A stretch of DNA of 64,000 nucleotides from assembly GCF_900250115.1 (NCBI RefSeq), contig NZ_LT984804.1, positions 1,627,301 through 1,691,300 of the forward strand, written 5' to 3'. This document shows positions 1 to 9,400 of the stretch, in pieces. Positions within the stretch are counted from its first letter, which is position 1; each line of letters begins with the position of its first letter. A program made the translations under genes and the position numbers. This DNA is from Cupriavidus taiwanensis (GTDB lineage Bacteria > Pseudomonadota > Gammaproteobacteria > Burkholderiales > Burkholderiaceae). The notes under the pieces are model-generated. The model was given only the letters and a program-made list of their open reading frames with translations. It was not told where the DNA came from and searched no databases.

Positions 1-192
1 GCGTTCCAGATCGGCTTCGTGGTCTACCTGGTATTCGTGGTGGTCGACCTGATCGTCGCCGCCATCCTGCTGGCGCTGGGCATGTCGATGGTGGCGCCGA
101 CCACGATCTCGGTACCGTTCAAGCTGCTGCTGTTCGTGATGCTGGAGGGATGGACGCAGCTGATCCAGGGGCTGGTGCTGTCGTACCGCTGA
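1..192 (+). CDS. sctR: Type III secretion export apparatus protein SctR (HrcR/YscR), C-terminal part
   Basis: This is the last 63 residues of an inner-membrane protein of the type III secretion export gate; the start lies outside the window. The reading begins AFQIGF and contains MVAPTTISVPFKLLLFV, which is the conserved C-terminal region of the SctR/FliP family. The ending EGWTQLIQGLVLSY fits the virulence-type SctR (HrcR) better than flagellar FliP. Two hydrophobic segments are visible. In most systems sctS follows sctR directly; here the next gene is on the opposite strand, so sctR ends its transcription unit. The family call is firm; the choice of injectisome over flagellum is a judgement from the sequence. 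Confidence 0.8.
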   Translation, partial: AFQIGFVVYLVFVVVDLIVAAILLALGMSMVAPTTISVPFKLLLFVMLEGWTQLIQGLVLSYR

Positions 193-282
193 GGGCGGCT
201 TCCCTTGCGCCGGTGCGACGTTCGCCACCGGAGGGTGGCAGCCCGCCATCTCCGCATCGGCCGTGGGCAGGTTCCGGGCACC

Positions 283-1272
283 CTATCGCATCAGCCTGAG
301 TTCGTTGATGCGCAGATCATAGCTTCGCAGCAGGCAAGCCTTGTCGCTACACTTGTTGCGGGAATTGCGCAGCCATGCACGCTGATCCTCCCGTAAGCGC
401 CGCTTGTCCGCCGACGCGTTCAGCTTCTGGTCGTAGATGCCTGCCAATGTCTGATCGACCCGCGCAAGCTCTGTATCCCCGCAAATCAGCCGCGCCGGAA
501 CGGTGATGAGCTTGCTGCATGCAAGACTGTACATGAGGGCAGCCCTGGAATCGTCTTGCGTTTCGAGCAGGCCTGGCCGGCACAGACCCTCCAATGACTT
601 GCATGCGACGTTGCGCCCGACCCATGCCATGTCACGTGCACCATAGCGCTTGACGAAGCGATTGATGGCTGCGTGGCTGATGCCCCTTTGCATGGCATTT
701 GCGGCGATGATTTCGTTGCACAGCGAGTCCGCCGCGTAGATGTCGCCACCGCCGCGCCGGTAGCAACTGTGAAAGCCGAGCAGACCGGTACCGACGACAC
801 TTCGGCGCTCCCCTGAAGCGAACAGGATCGAGGCACAGGCTGACGCGCACCTGGCGTTGTCTGGAACGGTTGTATAGACGCGAACCTTATCCATGGCGTC
901 GACTAGCCGGAACGCGGCCTCCACATTTCCGCCCGGACTATTCAGAACAAGGATGACAAGTCCTTCTTCATCGCGGTCGGCGGTTCCGGCGACCGCGAGG
1001 AACTTCCTTGCATCTCCGTCCCGGATCGTCCCCTCCCCGATTACCATTTTCAGATTGATCTGCGGCTGGTGGTAGATCGTGAAGTCCATCGCCAGCACCA
1101 CGCCGGGGAACATGAGCACAGTGAAAACAACCCAGAACAGCAGCCGTGGTCCCAGGCTCCGCGCCACCGCGGGCCTGGCTGCGGGGCGCTCGGTGCTGCG
1201 CAGGCATGACTGCCCAGAACTAAAGGAGCTGGCTTCCAACTTGCGGGATAGGACATCTGCGGGGAGCACCAT
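283..1272 (-). CDS. Periplasmic ClpP/crotonase-fold protein with C-terminal LprI-like domain
   Basis: About 329 residues. A single hydrophobic segment near residues 42-62 (LLFWVVFTVLMFPGVVLA) should act as signal or anchor. The middle resembles ClpP-fold periplasmic proteins of the COG3904 type: LNSPGGNVEAAFRL forms the oxyanion/turn region and CASACASILFASG carries the probable nucleophilic serine. The last 70 residues look like the LprI lysozyme-inhibitor domain, with paired cysteines, LREDQRAWLRNSRNKC and a final helix. The start is uncertain: the frame is open further upstream to a GTG at 1389, but that would overlap the upstream lipoprotein gene. Substrate is unknown. The upstream neighbour on the same strand is a lipoprotein gene 82 bp away, so the two may be cotranscribed. 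Confidence 0.65.
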   Translation of the reverse strand: MVLPADVLSRKLEASSFSSGQSCLRSTERPAARPAVARSLGPRLLFWVVFTVLMFPGVVLAMDFTIYHQPQINLKMVIGEGTIRDGDARKFLAVAGTADRDEEGLVILVLNSPGGNVEAAFRLVDAMDKVRVYTTVPDNARCASACASILFASGERRSVVGTGLLGFHSCYRRGGGDIYAADSLCNEIIAANAMQRGISHAAINRFVKRYGARDMAWVGRNVACKSLEGLCRPGLLETQDDSRAALMYSLACSKLITVPARLICGDTELARVDQTLAGIYDQKLNASADKRRLREDQRAWLRNSRNKCSDKACLLRSYDLRINELRLMR

Positions 1273-1354
1273 TGACCGGACCGGCGCCGTTGCGGCGGGG
1301 AAGCTCGAACGGCGCCAACGGGTCGGGAGTCCGCCGGAGGTGAAGACCTTGCAG

Positions 1355-1777
1355 TCAGAATGCGGTCGGGGACAAATCCAGGCCGCCACTCGAATCGATG
1401 GAAATCCGGTAACGGACCGTCGCGGCTGGAGCGAGCCTTACCTCCCTCTCCTTCAAGCCACCGAGACACATGGCCGAAGTCTGGGCGCCAAGAATGATCG
1501 CCCCCGGTTTGGCGTAGAACCGCGCCACCTCACCGGATCTGAGTCGGCCAACTTCCTTCCCATCGACTGACAGGACGGTATCGCAAGCGCTGCCGTAGAA
1601 CCCTTGGTCCCGGGTCACGACCAGCGTTGCAAACTCGCCGGGTGGCGGCGTTTGCAATCCGCTAAGCCGCTCGGAAGGTGCTTGCGCCGCCTGACTTGCG
1701 GCTATCGGCGTGGTCGAGCATGCGGAAACCAGCATGGTCACCACGCAGGCAGAGACGATTGTGCTTCGGATTAACAC
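1355..1777 (-). CDS. Small predicted outer-membrane lipoprotein, function unknown
   Basis: The GTG start at 1777 is preferred because GGAGGG lies five bases upstream; an in-frame TTG at 1804 has no such site. The product is 140 residues. It has a lipoprotein signal with lipobox LVSACS about residues 17-22, so the mature N-terminus is a lipidated cysteine. The rest (GSACDTVLSVDGKEVGRLRSG, a PEGA/DUF2846-like beta pattern) looks like a small all-beta domain holding two cysteines. I do not recognise a function. It is the first gene of a possible two-gene unit with the ClpP-fold protein. Confidence 0.6.
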   Translation of the reverse strand: MLIRSTIVSACVVTMLVSACSTTPIAASQAAQAPSERLSGLQTPPPGEFATLVVTRDQGFYGSACDTVLSVDGKEVGRLRSGEVARFYAKPGAIILGAQTSAMCLGGLKEREVRLAPAATVRYRISIDSSGGLDLSPTAF

Positions 1778-1839
1778 GTGGCCCTCCAGAAGGCTGCGAC
1801 GCAATGCGTGCAGGAACTAGGCGACGATTGCGGGTCGGC

Positions 1840-3003
1840 TCAGAATTTGTGCCGGATACCCAAGGCGACGCCGAACATATTGCTCTGCCCGTTGCCCAGC
1901 ACATAGCTGTTACCAAGCGACAGACTGTTGGCAAAGACGGTCGCGAGCGAGTCAAGCATCAAGCCGGCGTTCTTGGCATAGGCAGTGGTCACGTAGACAT
2001 CGGTACGCTTGGACAGCGAGTAGTCGGCCACGAAGGAGATCTGCCACGGATTGGCCACGCTTGTATTGCCGTAAAGGTTCTTGAGATCGTCGTAGTTGTA
2101 CTCGAGCGTGAGTGCCAGCGCCGGCGTGACCTGGTAGTTGGCGCCGACCCAGTAGAAGTCATCGCGCTGGATCAGGGCATCGGCCGCATTCCTGTTCTGG
2201 CCCCAACGGTAGCCGCCCATGATCTTGGCCGGGCCGAAGGCATAGCTGGCGCCTACCGCGGCTTTCTTGATGGTGCCGGTGCCGGTGCCGATGGTGGGAT
2301 TCCACTGGTCATAGCCCGCGGTCGCGGCGAACGGGCCGAACGTGTAAGCCAGCGCCCCGCCATAGGCGGTGTCGCGCCGGAACTGCCCCGGGACTTCGCC
2401 ATTGCCGCCGATCGGAATGGGGAATCCCACCGAGGCGGGCAAGGCCACCCCGACGCCGAAGGACCAGTGCGCCAGCGCCGTCAGTCCCCCGAACTTCCCG
2501 GTGTACTTGACGGTGTTGTCGGCGCGGTAATTGGGGCCAGATTGCATGACGACCGGCTCATACTGCGTGGCATAGGCGGTCGGAGAGAAGTTGGCCAGGG
2601 CCTCGAACATCGAGGTGTATTGCCGGCCAAGGCTGACCATGCCAAGACGGCTGCTTTGGACGCCCACGTATGCCTGGCGTCCGAACAGACGGCCGCTTTG
2701 CTGCGACAAGCCGTTGTCGATGCCGAAGCCGCTTTCCAGCACGAAGAGAGCCTTGATGCCGCCACCCAGGTCTTCGTTGCCGCGCAGGCCCCAGCGGGAG
2801 CCGGATAGCCCTCCCGAAGTCAGACGGTAGGCATCGTTGGCCGGTCCCGGATTAAAACCATTGGCGGCCGTCGGCACGACGCCGGCGTGGTTGACGTATT
2901 CCACGTTGGCGTCGATCACGCCGTACAGCGTGACGCTTGACTGCGCAACGGTTGCCAGTGGCCATCCCAGCAATGACATCAAGGCCATTCTTTTCAGTGC
3001 CAT
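1840..3003 (-). CDS. Gram-negative trimeric porin (OmpC-like, Gram_neg_porin family)
   Basis: 387 residues, the usual length of betaproteobacterial general porins. The start at 3003 has GAGAGGAGAG just upstream, and it gives a clean signal peptide MALKRMALMSLLGWPLATVAQ followed by SSVTLYGVIDANVEYV, the classic first strand. GSRWGLRGNEDLGGGIKALFVLESGF and GRQAYVGVQSSRLGMVSLGRQY are family hallmarks. The chain ends in FGVALGIRHKF, with the terminal phenylalanine needed for insertion by the BAM complex. It should form a diffusion pore for small solutes in the outer membrane. It is divergent from the EF-hand gene, with a 306-bp region between them. Confidence 0.92.
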   Translation of the reverse strand: MALKRMALMSLLGWPLATVAQSSVTLYGVIDANVEYVNHAGVVPTAANGFNPGPANDAYRLTSGGLSGSRWGLRGNEDLGGGIKALFVLESGFGIDNGLSQQSGRLFGRQAYVGVQSSRLGMVSLGRQYTSMFEALANFSPTAYATQYEPVVMQSGPNYRADNTVKYTGKFGGLTALAHWSFGVGVALPASVGFPIPIGGNGEVPGQFRRDTAYGGALAYTFGPFAATAGYDQWNPTIGTGTGTIKKAAVGASYAFGPAKIMGGYRWGQNRNAADALIQRDDFYWVGANYQVTPALALTLEYNYDDLKNLYGNTSVANPWQISFVADYSLSKRTDVYVTTAYAKNAGLMLDSLATVFANSLSLGNSYVLGNGQSNMFGVALGIRHKF

Positions 3004-3309
3004 GCCCGCTCTCCTCTCTTTCTTTTTTCTTGGTGGTTCAACCACGACTTCATGCGCTGGATGGCTGGCCCTGCAGCAGGCTGCCAGGCAACCTGTTCGA
3101 GCATAGGAGCGCAATTCGTCCTACGCCAACATCTGATGACCTGAAACGCTAGAAACGGAAAACAGTGTCGGCCGGTTGCAACAGTCGCCAGTGCAGCGCG
3201 CTCCGTGCGGAGCGCCTAGAATGCTGGTGAGCCATGGCTCACAGGAGCTTGACCAGAAGTCGTTTCCGTGTCTGAGCCCAAACACACATAACGTATCGAG
3301 GAGAGCGAC
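3004..3309. other. Divergent intergenic region with two inverted repeats
   Basis: 306 bp without a gene between the porin (minus) and the EF-hand gene (plus). It holds a perfect 16-bp palindrome GTGAGCCATGGCTCAC at 3227-3242 and a hairpin GCGCTCC-GTGC-GGAGCGC at 3198-3215. Either could be an operator or a transcript end structure. I see no other conserved element. Confidence 0.5.
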
Positions 3310-3672
3310 ATGTCCGTATGCAAATTGCCCGCATTTGGTTTCGCAGTCCTGATGGCACTGGCTTCGCTAGGTGCGGCCGCCCAGACGGCCCCAGCGTCCC
3401 CACCGGGGGCGGCGCCATCCGATGTTCCTGCAGCGCCTCCGACTACGGCCCAGGCCAAGGCGCTGATTGCCGAGCGCTTCAAGGCAGCCGATTCCAATCA
3501 TAACGGCAAGCTGACTCGCGACGAAGCCCAGGCGGGAATGCCAAAGGTCTACGAAAATTTCGACAAGATCGACGTAAAAAAGCAGGGCTATGTCACCGAG
3601 CGCCAGATCGGTTCCTACTGGATGAAGAAGACCAAGGACCAGATGCAGAAGGAAGATCCGATCTGGAACTGA
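3310..3672 (+). CDS. Secreted EF-hand (calmodulin-like) protein
   Basis: 120 residues with the start at 3310 supported by GAGGAGAGCGAC immediately upstream. An N-terminal signal peptide runs to about residue 24 (ALASLGAAAQ). A Pro/Ala-rich linker follows, then an EF-hand loop DSNHNGKLTRDEA near residues 61-73, which has the D-x-N-x-N-G-x-L-x-x-x-E calcium-ligand pattern. A second, degenerate EF-like loop (IDVKKQGYVTERQ) lies near residues 94-106 and lacks most ligands. The protein is probably periplasmic and binds calcium or another divalent cation. Its physiological role is not known. Confidence 0.75.
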   Translation: MSVCKLPAFGFAVLMALASLGAAAQTAPASPPGAAPSDVPAAPPTTAQAKALIAERFKAADSNHNGKLTRDEAQAGMPKVYENFDKIDVKKQGYVTERQIGSYWMKKTKDQMQKEDPIWN

Positions 3673-3711
3673 AAGCGCTGCAGATTCCTTGCAGCCTTAT
3701 AAGTGGACGAA

Positions 3712-3743
3712 GCGGGCGCATCCGAGCCGTAGCTCCCGCCCGC
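3712..3743 (+). terminator. Possible terminator-like hairpin after the EF-hand gene
   Basis: Arms GCGGGCG (3712-3718) and CGCCCGC (3737-3743) pair perfectly across an 18-nt loop, followed by ATCTTTCCC. The long loop and weak T-tract keep confidence low. Confidence 0.3.
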
Positions 3744-3780
3744 ATCTTTCCCTGTCCGCCCTCGGCGGGTGCCGTTGCGT

Positions 3781-4047
3781 CTAGTACTTGATATCCCGTG
3801 CTGTCTCGCGGCCCTGTTGCTTGGTCTGACGTTTATCCTGCCGGCAATTCGCATTGCTTTGCTGGTCGGTGGCACGACAGTCTTGCTTCGTCTGCCTGGC
3901 GTCCTGACGCGTTTCCTGGCGAACGTCGCGGCCGGCTCGGCGTTGCTGCGCTTGCTCTGTCGCCCATGCGGCGCTGGCAAACGTGACGCTGCCAATTACC
4001 AATGTCGCAATTAGCGATATCGGATGCAGAACATAGGAATGGGACAT
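3781..4047 (-). CDS. Secreted small basic Gln/Arg-rich protein, function unknown
   Basis: 88 residues. The start at 4047 has GGGGAGGAG six bases upstream. A signal peptide ends near ASAAWA (about residue 30). The mature part is very polar and repetitive, rich in Q, R, D, K and T (for example QQRRAGRDVRQETRQDARQ), with two cysteines, and looks like one long charged helix. Similar small secreted proteins are common in Cupriavidus and Ralstonia, but I know of no function. Composition-driven similarity to other Q/R-rich proteins would be misleading. Confidence 0.55.
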   Translation of the reverse strand: MSHSYVLHPISLIATLVIGSVTFASAAWATEQAQQRRAGRDVRQETRQDARQTKQDCRATDQQSNANCRQDKRQTKQQGRETARDIKY

Positions 4048-4607
4048 AGCTCCTCCCCTCATGGATCAGCCTGGTGCCTTCAACCCCACTGCCTAGCTGG
4101 TGCGAACGCATGGCGGCTACGATTGTGACATCGCCGCCTCCACAACTGTATGCCGGCTGGACCCAGAGCGCTACCTTTTCCACATCTGGTGCCAACCGGT
4201 GTTTGCTGCTCGCCCCGGGCGGCTGTGCGCTTCAGTCAGCACATGGCTAGTTTCCCGGCCGGCTGCATGCGTCGGCTGCGCCTCTCACCAAAGCAGCGGA
4301 CGATTCCACAACAAGCCGTGAGCTTGGTCACGTCCCCGACCACCTTCCGGCCATCGCCGAAGGCCGTCACGGTCCCCAACGCTGCGCGGTGCTCGGTCGA
4401 TAGCCGATATGCCAACCATCCTGCTGGCACTGTGCTGCTAAAGTTCCAGAAGCTGCCCGAGCCGGTCATCATCGCTGGTGTCGCGCTGACCGGTCTTGCC
4501 GCTTGCCCGCTGGTGCGGCACTGATCCCACATGGACCACCGAGCTTGAAGCAGGCAAGCGCCCTCCCGGTAACCGGCCAGTGCCATCGGACAAGAATCAG
4601 GGATGTC
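4048..4607. other. 560-bp stretch without a convincing gene; possible transporter remnant
   Basis: No frame here gives a protein with a start, ribosome site and family signature together. On the plus strand, 4420-4524 reads as the end of a membrane transporter (LLKFQKLPEPVIIAGVALTGLAACPL then stop), which resembles the last helix of ChrA-type chromate transporters. The preceding sequence does not continue that family, so if real it is a decayed fragment. Confidence 0.3.
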
Positions 4608-5870
4608 ATGGCTGCTCAAAATGACCACACTGCGAAGGCTGGCAGTAACTGGCTCGCACGCATCGCGCTGCCATCCGGCGTTCACCCCGACGCCGTGCCG
4701 CTGCTTGCCGGCCGTGCGCTGCGTGGCATCTGTGACGGCTATATTGCCGTGCTGTTGCCCGCCTACCTGCTGGCGCTCGGCTTCGACTCGCTGTCAGTCG
4801 GGCTCATCAGCAGCGCGACCCTGATCGGATCTGCCTTCGCCACGATCCTGGTCGGGATCTTCGGGCACCGGTACCCGCAACGGCGCTTGCTGATGCTGGC
4901 GGCGGCCCTGATGTTTGCGACCGGCCTCGGCTTTGCGGGCGTCTCTACACTGTGGCCCCTCCTGGTGATCGCCTTCGTCGGCACGCTTAATCCTGGCTCC
5001 GGCGACGTCAGTGTCTTTCTGCCGCTGGAACACGCGCGGCTGGCGGAATCCGCGTCGCCTGACACCCGCACGGCGCTGTTCGCCCGCTACGGCCTGACCG
5101 GCGCATTCTCGTCCGCATTGGGGGCACTGGCAGCGGCAATTCCAGCATGGCTGGCCGGGCAATCCCGGCTCTCCTCGCTCGATGCGATGCGTCTGATGTT
5201 CGTTCTCTACGGGATCGCAGGGCTGTTGCTATGGCGTCTCTATGCGCGCGTGGCTGCCACGCAACCACATCAGTCCGCGAGCGCGGCGGCAACGCCTCTG
5301 GGGCCGTCCCGTCCGATCGTATTGCGCCTGGCCATGCTGTTCAGCGTGGACGCGTTCGCAGGTGGACTCGTCGTCAACTCGCTGCTGTCGCTGTGGCTGA
5401 TGCAGCGTTTCAGCCTGAGCGCTGCCGCGACCGGCCAGTTCTTCTTCGTGGCAGGAATACTCACGACGTTCTCGCAGCTCGCCGCGGTGCCGCTGGCGCG
5501 ACGGATCGGGCTGCTTAACACGATGGTGTTTACGCATATCCCGTCCAGCCTTTGCCTGATCGCCGCAGCCGTTGCGCCCACCTTGACGCTGAGCCTGGCC
5601 TTGCTGCTGGCCCGCAGCGCGCTGTCGCAGATGGATGTGCCTACCAGGACGGCTTATGTGATGGCTGTTGTCACCCCGCCTGAACGGGCGGCGGCCGCGA
5701 GCCTGACCGCAGTGCCGCGCAGCCTTGCGGCGGCGCTCAGCCCTGCGCTCGCCGCCGCGTTGATGGCGCACGGCTACGCCAGCACGCCGCTGGTCGCCTG
5801 CGGCCTGCTGAAGATCGCATACGACCTTGCGATGCTGCACGCATTCCGCCGGGTCAAGCCACTCGGCTGA
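4608..5870 (+). CDS. Major facilitator superfamily (MFS) transporter
   Basis: 420 residues with about 12 hydrophobic segments. The start at 4608 is chosen because the chain begins right before the first helix; AGGGAT nearby is only a weak ribosome site, and an upstream in-frame ATG at 4503 adds a non-conserved tail. AGRALRGICDGYIAVLLPAYLLALGF opens the first helix, and GHRYPQRRLLMLAA marks the loop between helices 2 and 3 typical of MFS carriers. A central charged loop follows helix 6. PTRTAYVMAVVTPPERAAAASLT in the second half resembles drug/metabolite exporters. Substrate is not predictable. The gene stands alone and is convergent with the end of the RND operon. Confidence 0.8.
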   Translation: MAAQNDHTAKAGSNWLARIALPSGVHPDAVPLLAGRALRGICDGYIAVLLPAYLLALGFDSLSVGLISSATLIGSAFATILVGIFGHRYPQRRLLMLAAALMFATGLGFAGVSTLWPLLVIAFVGTLNPGSGDVSVFLPLEHARLAESASPDTRTALFARYGLTGAFSSALGALAAAIPAWLAGQSRLSSLDAMRLMFVLYGIAGLLLWRLYARVAATQPHQSASAAATPLGPSRPIVLRLAMLFSVDAFAGGLVVNSLLSLWLMQRFSLSAAATGQFFFVAGILTTFSQLAAVPLARRIGLLNTMVFTHIPSSLCLIAAAVAPTLTLSLALLLARSALSQMDVPTRTAYVMAVVTPPERAAAASLTAVPRSLAAALSPALAAALMAHGYASTPLVACGLLKIAYDLAMLHAFRRVKPLG

Positions 5871-5875
5871 CTGCT

Positions 5876-5934
5876 CCGGGCCCGCTGCGGGACTGCAATC
5901 TACCTGTCGACGCCGCGCAGGCGAGCGGGCCCGG
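5876..5934. terminator. Long inverted repeat between convergent genes
   Basis: Perfect 11-bp arms CCGGGCCCGCT (5876-5886) and AGCGGGCCCGG (5924-5934), separated by 37 nt, lie between the stop of the MFS gene and the stop of the last RND-operon gene. The position suits a bidirectional transcription end. There is no clear T-tract, so a factor-dependent or structural role is equally possible. Confidence 0.45.
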
Positions 5935-5993
5935 TTGCAACGCAAGTTTTGCCCCCGGCTTCAGATCGGGCCCCAGAAGAGCCAGCGCGGCAC

Positions 5994-6380
5994 TCACTTC
6001 GCCACAAACCGTGCCGTCACGGTCTTGCCGTCGGCAAACCTGATCGTCGCGACCAGCTTGGAACCGGCCTTGAGCTGCAGCTTGTCGGCCGCCACCAGCG
6101 CATTGTCCGTCCCCGGGTTCAGCGCCGTTTCCGTCTTCTGCGCTCCGGTCAGCACCGTCAGCTTGCCGCTGGCACCGGCCACCGGCAGCTTCCGGTCATG
6201 GTCGTCGACATAAATGGTGACCGCGCCATCCTTGTTGACCAGTTCGAACTGCAGGCCGCTGGCGGCCTGCACGATGCCGCCGTACTGGGCGGGCTTGGCG
6301 CCGTGGGCCATGGCCAGACCGGAGAGGCCGGACAGTGCGAGGCTGCCGGCAAACAACATGGCTGAGATCTGCTTCTTCAT
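5994..6380 (-). CDS. Small periplasmic protein at the end of the RND efflux operon
   Basis: 128 residues. A signal peptide MKKQISAMLFAGSLALSGLSGLAMA is followed by a mature start AHGAKPAQYGG. The rest is a small beta-rich domain (QFELVNKDGAVTIYVDDHDRKL, KLTVLTGAQKTE) without cysteines. Proteins of this type recur beside heavy-metal RND pumps in Cupriavidus and related genera, which suggests a periplasmic metal-handling accessory role; that is inference from context. It lies 52 bp after the pump gene on the same strand, so it is probably the last gene of that operon. Confidence 0.65.
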   Translation of the reverse strand: MKKQISAMLFAGSLALSGLSGLAMAHGAKPAQYGGIVQAASGLQFELVNKDGAVTIYVDDHDRKLPVAGASGKLTVLTGAQKTETALNPGTDNALVAADKLQLKAGSKLVATIRFADGKTVTARFVAK

Positions 6381-6432
6381 CGAATACTCCGTTGCTGCAG
6401 CGACTTGCGGGCGTCGCTGCCAAAGCCCGTCA

Positions 6433-9400
6433 TCAGTACGCGTCGCCCGGCGGCTGCGCCAGGATCCGCTCCAGCGGCCGGCGCCCGAACAACCAGAATG
6501 CCAGGGGTGTCAGCACGGAATCCAGGATGGTCGAGCTGACCAGCCCGCCGAAGATCACCACCGCCACCGGGTGCAGGATTTCCTTGCCGGGCGCGTCGGC
6601 CGACACCAGCAGCGGCGTCAGTGCGAACGCCGCAACCAGCGCGGTCATCAGCACTGGGGTCAGCCGCTCCAGCGACCCGCGCACGATCATCGGGATGCCG
6701 AAGGCCTCCCCCTCCAGCCGGCACAGGTTGATGTAGTGGCTGATTTTCAGGATGCCGTTGCGCGTGGCAATACCGGCCAGCGTGATGAAGCCGACCATGG
6801 ACGCCACCGACAGGGTCAGGCCGCCGAGCCACATCGCGATCACGCTGCCGATCAATGCCAGCGGGATGTTGGCCATGATGATCAGCGCGAGCGTCGCGGA
6901 ACGATAGCGTGAGTACAGCACCAGGTAGATCAGCGAAAGCGACACCAGTGACAGCAGCACGATCAATCGCGTCGCCTGCTCTTGCGCCTGGAACTGTCCC
7001 TCGATGCTGGCGAAGTAGCCGCCGGGCAGGCGGGCGCGCGCGACCGCGCCACGCACATCGCCGATGATCTTCGACATGTCCGAGCCATCGGTATTGGCAT
7101 AGACCACGATGCGCCGGCGGCCGTTCTCGCGCCCGATCTGATTCGGGCCGTCGCCATCCTCGACCGTGGCGATCGCCGACAACGGCACCGCGCCACGCGG
7201 CGAATCCAGCATGACCCGGGCCAGGTCCTGCGGCGTACGGCCAGCATCGGGCAGGCGCACCACCAGGTCGTAGCGGCGCACGCCCTCGATCAGCTGCGTC
7301 ACCCGCGTGCCGTCTGACAAGGTCTGCAACGCCTTCAGTGCCTCGCCTGCCGGAATGCCATATTGCGCGGCCTTGCGGTAGTCGAGCCGCACATTGACTT
7401 GTGGAATCAGCACCTGCCTTTCGACCGTGATGTCGACGAGCCCGGGAATGGCGGCCAGCTCCCCGCGCACGTTTTCCGCGAGGCCGCGCAGCGTATCCAG
7501 GTCATCGCCATGGATCTTCAGCGCGATCTGTGCCCGCACGCCGGACAGCAGGTGATCCAGCCGGTGTGAAATCGGCTGGCCGATCGCGACGGACGCCGGC
7601 AGACTGGCGAGCTGGGCGCGAATCGCAGCCATCACTTGTTCGCGGCTGCGGTCGGAGCGCTTCAGGTCGACGTCGAGTTCGGAGGAATGCACGCCTTCGG
7701 CATGTTCGTCCAGTTCGGCGCGGCCGGTGCGCCGCCCGACTTGCGTGACCTCCGGCACCTGCCGGATCAGGCTTTCCGCCAGCGCGCCCATGCGGTTGGC
7801 CTCCACCAGCGCGGTGCCCGGATTGAACATCAACGACATCACCAGCGAGCCTTCGTTGAAGGCCGGCAGGAAGGCGCGCGGCATGAATGGCACCGTGGCA
7901 GCCGCCAGCGCGACGGCAATGGCAGCCGCGGCAAGCACCGGCTTCGCACGCGGGAATGACCATGCCAGGATCCTGGTATCGACCCGCTTGAGCCACGCTA
8001 CCAGCGGGCTGTCCGGATGCTCCAGCCGCTTCATCCGCGGCAGCAGGTAGTACGACAGCACTGGCGTCACCGTCATCGACACCAGCATCGAGGCCAGGAT
8101 CGACACGATGTAGGCGATACCCAGCGGCGCGAACAGGCGCCCTTCGATACCCGGCAGCGCAAACAGCGGCACGAACACCAGCACCACCACCAGCGTGGCA
8201 TAGACGATGCCGGAGCGGACTTCCACCGACGCACGCCAGATCACCTCCAGGGCCGAAGGCGGGTTCTCCTTGCCGGCGCGCTGCCTGAGCCGGCGCAGGA
8301 TGTTTTCGACGTCGACCACCGCGTCGTCGACCAGTTCGCCGATGGCAATCGCCAGGCCGCCCAGCGTCATCACATTGATCGACTGTCCCAGCAGGTGAAA
8401 GGCCAGTGCGGTGACGGCCAGCGACAGTGGGATTGCCACCAGCGAGATCGCGGTGGTGCGCGCGCTCAGCAGGAAGGCGAACAGGATCACGGTCACCATG
8501 ATGGCGCCGTCGCGCAGCGCTTCGACGACGTTACCGATCGAGGCCTCGATGAAGTCCGCCTGCCGGAACAGCACCTGTGGCGCGGACAAGCCCGCCGGCA
8601 AGCCCTGCTTCAGTTCGCCCAGCGCCGCTTCCAGGTCACGTGTCAGGCGTACCGTGTCGGCCGCGGGTTGCTTCTGCACGCTGACGATCACGGCCGGCCT
8701 GCCATTGAAGCCAGCGTCACCGCGCTTGAGCGCGGGGGCATAGCGTACGCCGGCCACCTGCTCGAGCAGCACCGGCATGCCCTCCTTGTAGGCAACGGCC
8801 AGACCCTTCAAGTCGTCGAGCCGGTTGGTGCGCCCGAGATTGCGGATCAGGTACTCGCGCCCATTCAGGTCGATGAAGCCGCCGCTGGTATTGGCCGCGA
8901 AGTCGCGCAACGCGTCCTCCACCTGGGCCAGTGCCACACCAAACTGCGCCATCCTGGGGGTGTCCGGTTCGACCCGAAGCTGGCGCACCTCGCCGCCGAT
9001 CGGGATGACCTGCGACACGCCGGCCACCGACAGCAAGCGCGGGCGCAGCACGAAGTCGGCATATTCCCGCGCCTGCATCGGGCTGGCTCTGGCCGGATCG
9101 ATCGGCAAGGCGATCAGCATGATCTCGCCCATGATCGACGACACCGGCCCGAGAATGGGCGTCAGCCCGCCGGGCAACTGCTCTTTCACCAGCGCCAGCC
9201 GCTCCGACACCAGCTGGCGGTTGCGATAGATATCGCTGCCCCAGTCGAACTCGGCATAGACAATCGACAGGCCCACGCCCGATACCGAGCGCACCCGCGT
9301 GACGCCGGGCATGCCGTTCAGTGCGGTCTCGATCGGAAAGGACACCAGCAGCTCGACTTCCTGCGGCGCCATGCCCCCGGCTTCGGTGATCACGGTCACC

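Noticed and set aside
1..192. Flagellar FliP instead of SctR
   Set aside because: The C-terminal sequence EGWTQLIQGLVLSY fits HrcR/SctR better than FliP, although the families are related.
4236..4685. 149-codon minus-strand frame opposite the MFS start
   Set aside because: No ribosome site, no family pattern, and it overlaps the MFS start on the other strand.
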